From NCBI GenBank assembly GCA_030043595.1, contig JASHXJ010000107.1:1-6943 (forward strand): 6,943 nucleotides of DNA. The letters are read 5' to 3'. Of the stretch, positions 4,806 through 6,943 are shown one piece after another. The position numbers and the translations under genes are program-made. The DNA comes from Trebonia sp. (lineage in GTDB: Bacteria; Actinomycetota; Actinomycetes; Streptosporangiales; Streptosporangiaceae). The notes below the pieces were generated by a model that had not been told where the DNA came from, did not search any database, and worked only from the letters and a program-made list of their open reading frames with translations. The stretch's first letter is position 1. Every line of letters starts with the position of its first letter.

Positions 4806-6350
4806 TTACCGGACGTGCGGACGGTGACCTGGCGGCTGGTGCGGCGGGGTCTGGTCGGCGCCGGGGAACGCGGGCAGCGGGTACTGCGCGGACGTGTACT
4901 GCGCCACGGTCAGCGGGCCGCTCGTGTCGGGCAGCACCGGCGGCCCGGCGTAGGAGGAGAACCGGAAGGCGCCGGTCAGGTTGCTCATCGTCGCCCGCCG
5001 GAAGGCGCTGATGTTGGGTGCCGGCACGCCCGTCACCTGCTCGAGGAACATCAGGTGCGAGGTGTGGTCGGACGGCTCGCTGTAGACCCAGCCGCCGGCC
5101 GTCCACGGCGAGACGATGATGCACGGCACCCGGAAGCCGGGGCCGACCGGCAGGCCCTTGCCGGGGGTGCCGGCCGGCGAGTTCAGGGAAACGTACTCGT
5201 CTGGGGTGCCGGGTGCCGGGACGGGCGGCCGGACGTGGTCGAAGAGGCCGTCGTTCTCGTCGTACACCAGCAGGAAGACGGTCTTCGCCCACAGCTCCGG
5301 GTTGGCCGCGATGGCGTCGATCTTGGACGCGACGAACGCGGCCCCGGCGGCGGGCAGGTAGGCCGGGTGCTCCGACTGCGTGCTGGTGGGGAAGATCCAG
5401 CTCACCGTCGGCAGGTTGCCGGTGATCGCGTCGATCTCGAACTGGCCCGCCTGCTGGACGGTCATCGCGTTCTGGTAGAGCGGCGAGGAGGTGGGCGCCT
5501 CCTGGAACTGCTTGAAGTACTCAAGGACGTTGGTGCCGTAGTTGTCGGATTCCTGGTAGCACTTCCAGCTGACGCCGGCCTCGGTGAGGCTCTCCGCGTA
5601 CGTCGTCCAGTGGTAGGTGCCGTCGGTGGTGGCGTTGTCGAGCGCCGGGCCGCCGGCCATGCCGTTCGGGTCGATGGTGCCGGTCAGCCACATGTAGCGG
5701 TTGGGGTGGGTCGGCCCGAGCACCGAGCAGAAGTAGCTGTCGCACACCGTGAAGGCGTCGGCCAGCGCCCACTGGAACGGGATGTCCCGCCGCTCGTAGT
5801 AGCCCATGGTGAACGGGCCGATCGCGGGGCCGTCGGCCGCGTAGTGCGCGAGGACCCAGTTGTCCAGGGCGCCGCCGTTCCAGGCGCTGTGCTGGACCGA
5901 CCACGCGTGGCTCGTCGAGGGCATGGCCTGGGCGCCGGTGGTCAGCGTGTCCAGGTGGTAGGGGAGCAGGTAGCCGTCGGGGTTGTTCGGGTCGGTCTGG
6001 TACAGGACACTGCGGCCGTTCGCCTGGACCGGCGCGTCCGGGTCGCTGTAGCCGCGCACGCCGGGCATCGTGCCGAAGTAATGGTCGAAGCTCCGGTTCT
6101 CCTGCATGAGCAGGACCACGTGCTCGATGTGCCGGAGCGCCGCGCCGCGCATCGGCGGCGGGTCGGCCAGCGCCCTGCGCAGGTTGGGCGGCAGGGCGGG
6201 TTCGGCCCCGCTGCCCTCGCCGGGGCTGCCGGCCAGCCGGCGCCGGCGGGTGAACGGATTGCCGGGGCGCTGGTCGTCACCGGGACCGGCGCCACGCTCG
6301 GTGCCGTGCTCGCCACCGCCGGTGTGCTGGTCGGGCGGGTTCTCGGGCAT
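4806..6350 (-). CDS. Phospholipase C / acid phosphatase-type phosphoesterase (PF04185-like), atypical N-terminus
   Basis: A 514-residue member of the non-haemolytic phospholipase C/AcpA phosphoesterase family, which hydrolyses phosphate esters such as phospholipid head groups. Motifs: HIEHVVLLMQENRSFDHYFG at 74-93 (N-terminal metal/active-site block), GPTHPNRYMWLTG 212-224, TQSEHPAYLP 324-333, VYDENDGLFDHV 362-373, GFRVPCIIVSPW 405-416, DHTSHLMFLE 428-437. It lacks the extra C-terminal domains of Pseudomonas PlcH. The start is firm: GAAGGA seven bases upstream of the ATG. Family members usually carry a Tat signal peptide. Here residues 33-61 keep its outline (FTRRRRLAG ... LPPNLRRALA), but the core reads SPGEGSGAEPA, with two Glu and no hydrophobic run, and 32 hydrophilic residues precede it. 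The protein may thus stay in the cytoplasm or leave by another route. An 18-bp palindrome lies just before the ribosome binding site. The physiological substrate is unknown. Confidence 0.93.
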   Translation of the reverse strand: MPENPPDQHTGGGEHGTERGAGPGDDQRPGNPFTRRRRLAGSPGEGSGAEPALPPNLRRALADPPPMRGAALRHIEHVVLLMQENRSFDHYFGTMPGVRGYSDPDAPVQANGRSVLYQTDPNNPDGYLLPYHLDTLTTGAQAMPSTSHAWSVQHSAWNGGALDNWVLAHYAADGPAIGPFTMGYYERRDIPFQWALADAFTVCDSYFCSVLGPTHPNRYMWLTGTIDPNGMAGGPALDNATTDGTYHWTTYAESLTEAGVSWKCYQESDNYGTNVLEYFKQFQEAPTSSPLYQNAMTVQQAGQFEIDAITGNLPTVSWIFPTSTQSEHPAYLPAAGAAFVASKIDAIAANPELWAKTVFLLVYDENDGLFDHVRPPVPAPGTPDEYVSLNSPAGTPGKGLPVGPGFRVPCIIVSPWTAGGWVYSEPSDHTSHLMFLEQVTGVPAPNISAFRRATMSNLTGAFRFSSYAGPPVLPDTSGPLTVAQYTSAQYPLPAFPGADQTPPHQPPGHRPHVR

Positions 6351-6357
6351 GGGGAAG

Positions 6358-6383
6358 TCCTTCGGTCGCGGCCTGGGCCGCGA
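6358..6383 (-). promoter_or_regulatory. Ribosome binding site with adjacent 18-bp palindrome for the phosphoesterase gene
   Basis: GAAGGA (6363-6358) is a strong Shine-Dalgarno seven bases before the ATG. Two bases upstream lies a perfect 18-bp palindrome, TCGCGGCC-TG-GGCCGCGA (6366-6383). In mRNA it can form a 7-bp stem with a tetraloop next to the ribosome binding site; in DNA it could be an operator. Its position suggests an influence on translation or initiation. Confidence 0.5.
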
Positions 6384-6494
6384 TTGTCAGCTGGCGGGGG
6401 GTAGGCGGGACCATCGAAACTCTCCAGAGAATAGCCAGAAAGACGACGGCTCCGCTGATCGGCGGCCCGGCGCGCCCAGCCCGTTCCGGGCAGC

Positions 6495-6535
6495 TGTGAC
6501 GTAACTCACGGTTACTACTCAAAGGTAACTATAAC
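6495..6535 (+). promoter_or_regulatory. Crp-type site with class II promoter spacing
   Basis: TGTGA (6495-6499), six bases (CGTAAC), TCACG (6506-6510) match the Crp palindrome TGTGA-N6-TCACA at 9 of 10 conserved positions. TATAAC at 6530-6535 is a good -10 box reading right, implying a start near 6542. The site centre (6502.5) then lies near -40, close to the -41.5 typical of class II Crp activation, and no -35 hexamer is visible, as expected for such promoters. The likely target is the exported-protein gene starting near 6808, after a leader of about 265 nt. The site could also affect the divergent phosphoesterase gene. Confidence 0.5.
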
Positions 6536-6542
6536 TGCAGGT

Positions 6543-6807
6543 GAACAGAGGGTTTCGTCCAGCTGGCCGCCCGATCGCCGCGCGAGTGCCGGCGGGCACG
6601 GGGGAATCGGCCTGCGCAAACGTTTGTAGTGTGACATGGTTACTTTCTGACAGCACCCCGCCCGCGAGATGGTGGCTGCCCAGGGCAGCCCGGCACCCTG
6701 ACCCGTGCCACGTCCGCGCGCCGATGCCTGCCGTTGCCGTTGCGCACGGACCGTGGCTTCAGGGGTGAAAGCCGATCGCGCGCGGCGCGACCTAGCAAAG
6801 GCTGATT
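6543..6807 (+). ncRNA. Long structured 5' leader upstream of the exported-protein gene
   Basis: No credible ORF is present in this stretch of about 265 bp. It contains a perfect 10-bp palindrome CAAACGTTTG (6617-6626) and a run of potential RNA hairpins: GGCTGCCC-A-GGGCAGCC (6674-6690), GGCAC/GTGCC with an 8-nt loop (6692-6709), a longer imperfect stem from 6707 to 6757 starting GCCACG and ending CGTGGC, GGC-TTCA-GGGG-TGAA-A-GCC (about 6755-6773), and TCGCGC-gcg-GCGCGA (6776-6790). The last stem ends seven bases before the AAAGG at 6797-6801. I do not recognise a known riboswitch class. Some stems are mutually exclusive. GC-rich DNA forms hairpins readily, so function is unproven. Confidence 0.35.
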
Positions 6808-6943
6808 TTGGTACGCCATCTCTCCATGCCCTCGTTCCTCACTGGCCTTACCGGGAAGCGTTCCCGGCTGATCACCGTCGCCGTCGCTGGCGCGCTCATC
6901 GTGGCGACCGCGGTCTCGGCGGCCGCAGCGACGCTGCCGTCCG
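6808..6943 (+). CDS. Exported or membrane protein, N-terminal fragment (runs off the right edge)
   Basis: An open frame continues to the end of the window (45 codons from TTG 6808). The residues give a basic start (VRHLSMPSF ... GKRSR, to about 20) and a hydrophobic Ala/Val-rich helix at about 21-41 (LITVAVAGALIVATAVSAAA), then TLPS. This is a Sec signal peptide or N-terminal anchor. TTG 6808 is preferred because AAAGG (6797-6801) lies six bases upstream; ATG 6826, in the same frame, has no visible ribosome binding site but would also give a normal signal peptide (MPSFLTGLTGKRSR...). Nothing identifies the mature protein. The context of envelope hydrolases, the Crp-type site upstream and the structured leader suggest another wall-related exported protein, which is inference only. 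Confidence 0.6.
   Translation, partial: MVRHLSMPSFLTGLTGKRSRLITVAVAGALIVATAVSAAAATLPS

Noticed and set aside
4815..6404. A 529-codon rightward open frame opposite the phosphoesterase gene
   Set aside because: It is the antisense shadow of a clearly conserved gene in GC-rich DNA. Its product is Arg/Gly/Val-rich with no recognisable domain.
6603..6625. An ECF/SigR-type promoter (GGAAT ... CGTT)
   Set aside because: The spacer is only 13-14 bp, too short for these sigma factors.
6596..6802. A ydaO-type riboswitch before the last gene (GGGGAAT, GGGGTGAA and CTAGC fragments)
   Set aside because: The fragments are spread over far too long a distance, and the characteristic GTCAGCTAAC block is missing.
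1..6943. CRISPR array, tRNA, transposon ends or antiphage cassette
   Set aside because: No regularly spaced direct repeats, cloverleaf sequence, transposase or defence-type domain was seen on either strand.

Overview
The window is about 70% G+C, with strong GC preference at third codon positions, purine-rich GGA/GAAGG ribosome binding sites and some GTG/TTG starts. Together with the protein families present, this points to a chromosomal segment of a high-GC Actinomycetota, probably a filamentous or soil actinomycete. I cannot assign a genus. No rRNA, tRNA, CRISPR array, insertion sequence or phage gene is visible.

Layout, left to right. (1) 1-573, minus: N-terminal half of a PLP-dependent D-threonine aldolase-like enzyme, cut by the window edge. 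(2) 720-1685, plus: a secreted protein with two ricin-type lectin repeats and a C-terminal CHAP cysteine peptidase/amidase. (3) 1689-2570, minus: a LysR-type regulator that converges on the CHAP gene with only 3 bp between stop codons. (4) 2731-3558, minus: a trimeric-type purine nucleoside phosphorylase. (5) 3748-4530, plus: a membrane-anchored lytic-transglycosylase-like protein with a TTG start. (6) 4635-4753, minus: a frameshifted C-terminal relic of a membrane transporter, abutting a perfect 18-bp hairpin (4751-4795). (7) 4806-6350, minus: a phospholipase C/acid phosphatase-type phosphoesterase whose N-terminus looks like a Tat signal peptide without its hydrophobic core. (8) 6808-6943, plus: the start of a secreted or membrane protein that runs off the right edge behind a long, highly structured leader.

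The genes do not form one operon. They form a loose cluster of envelope and secreted hydrolases (CHAP, transglycosylase-like, phosphoesterase, unknown exported protein) with two metabolic enzymes and a regulator between them. The strongest regulatory signal is a pair of Crp-type palindromes: a perfect TGTGA-N6-TCACA at 3613-3628, in the divergent region ahead of the transglycosylase-like gene, and a 9/10 match at 6495-6510, in the divergent region ahead of the last gene. At the second site a TATAAC -10 box lies at about the distance expected of a class II Crp promoter. Crp control of Rpf/transglycosylase-type genes is known in other actinobacteria, so a local cAMP-Crp link to wall remodelling is a reasonable hypothesis.

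I did not find a clearly new biological system. The items most worth checking are the Crp sites, the lost Tat core, the two-thirds beta-trefoil, the transporter relic and the structured leader at 6674-6802.
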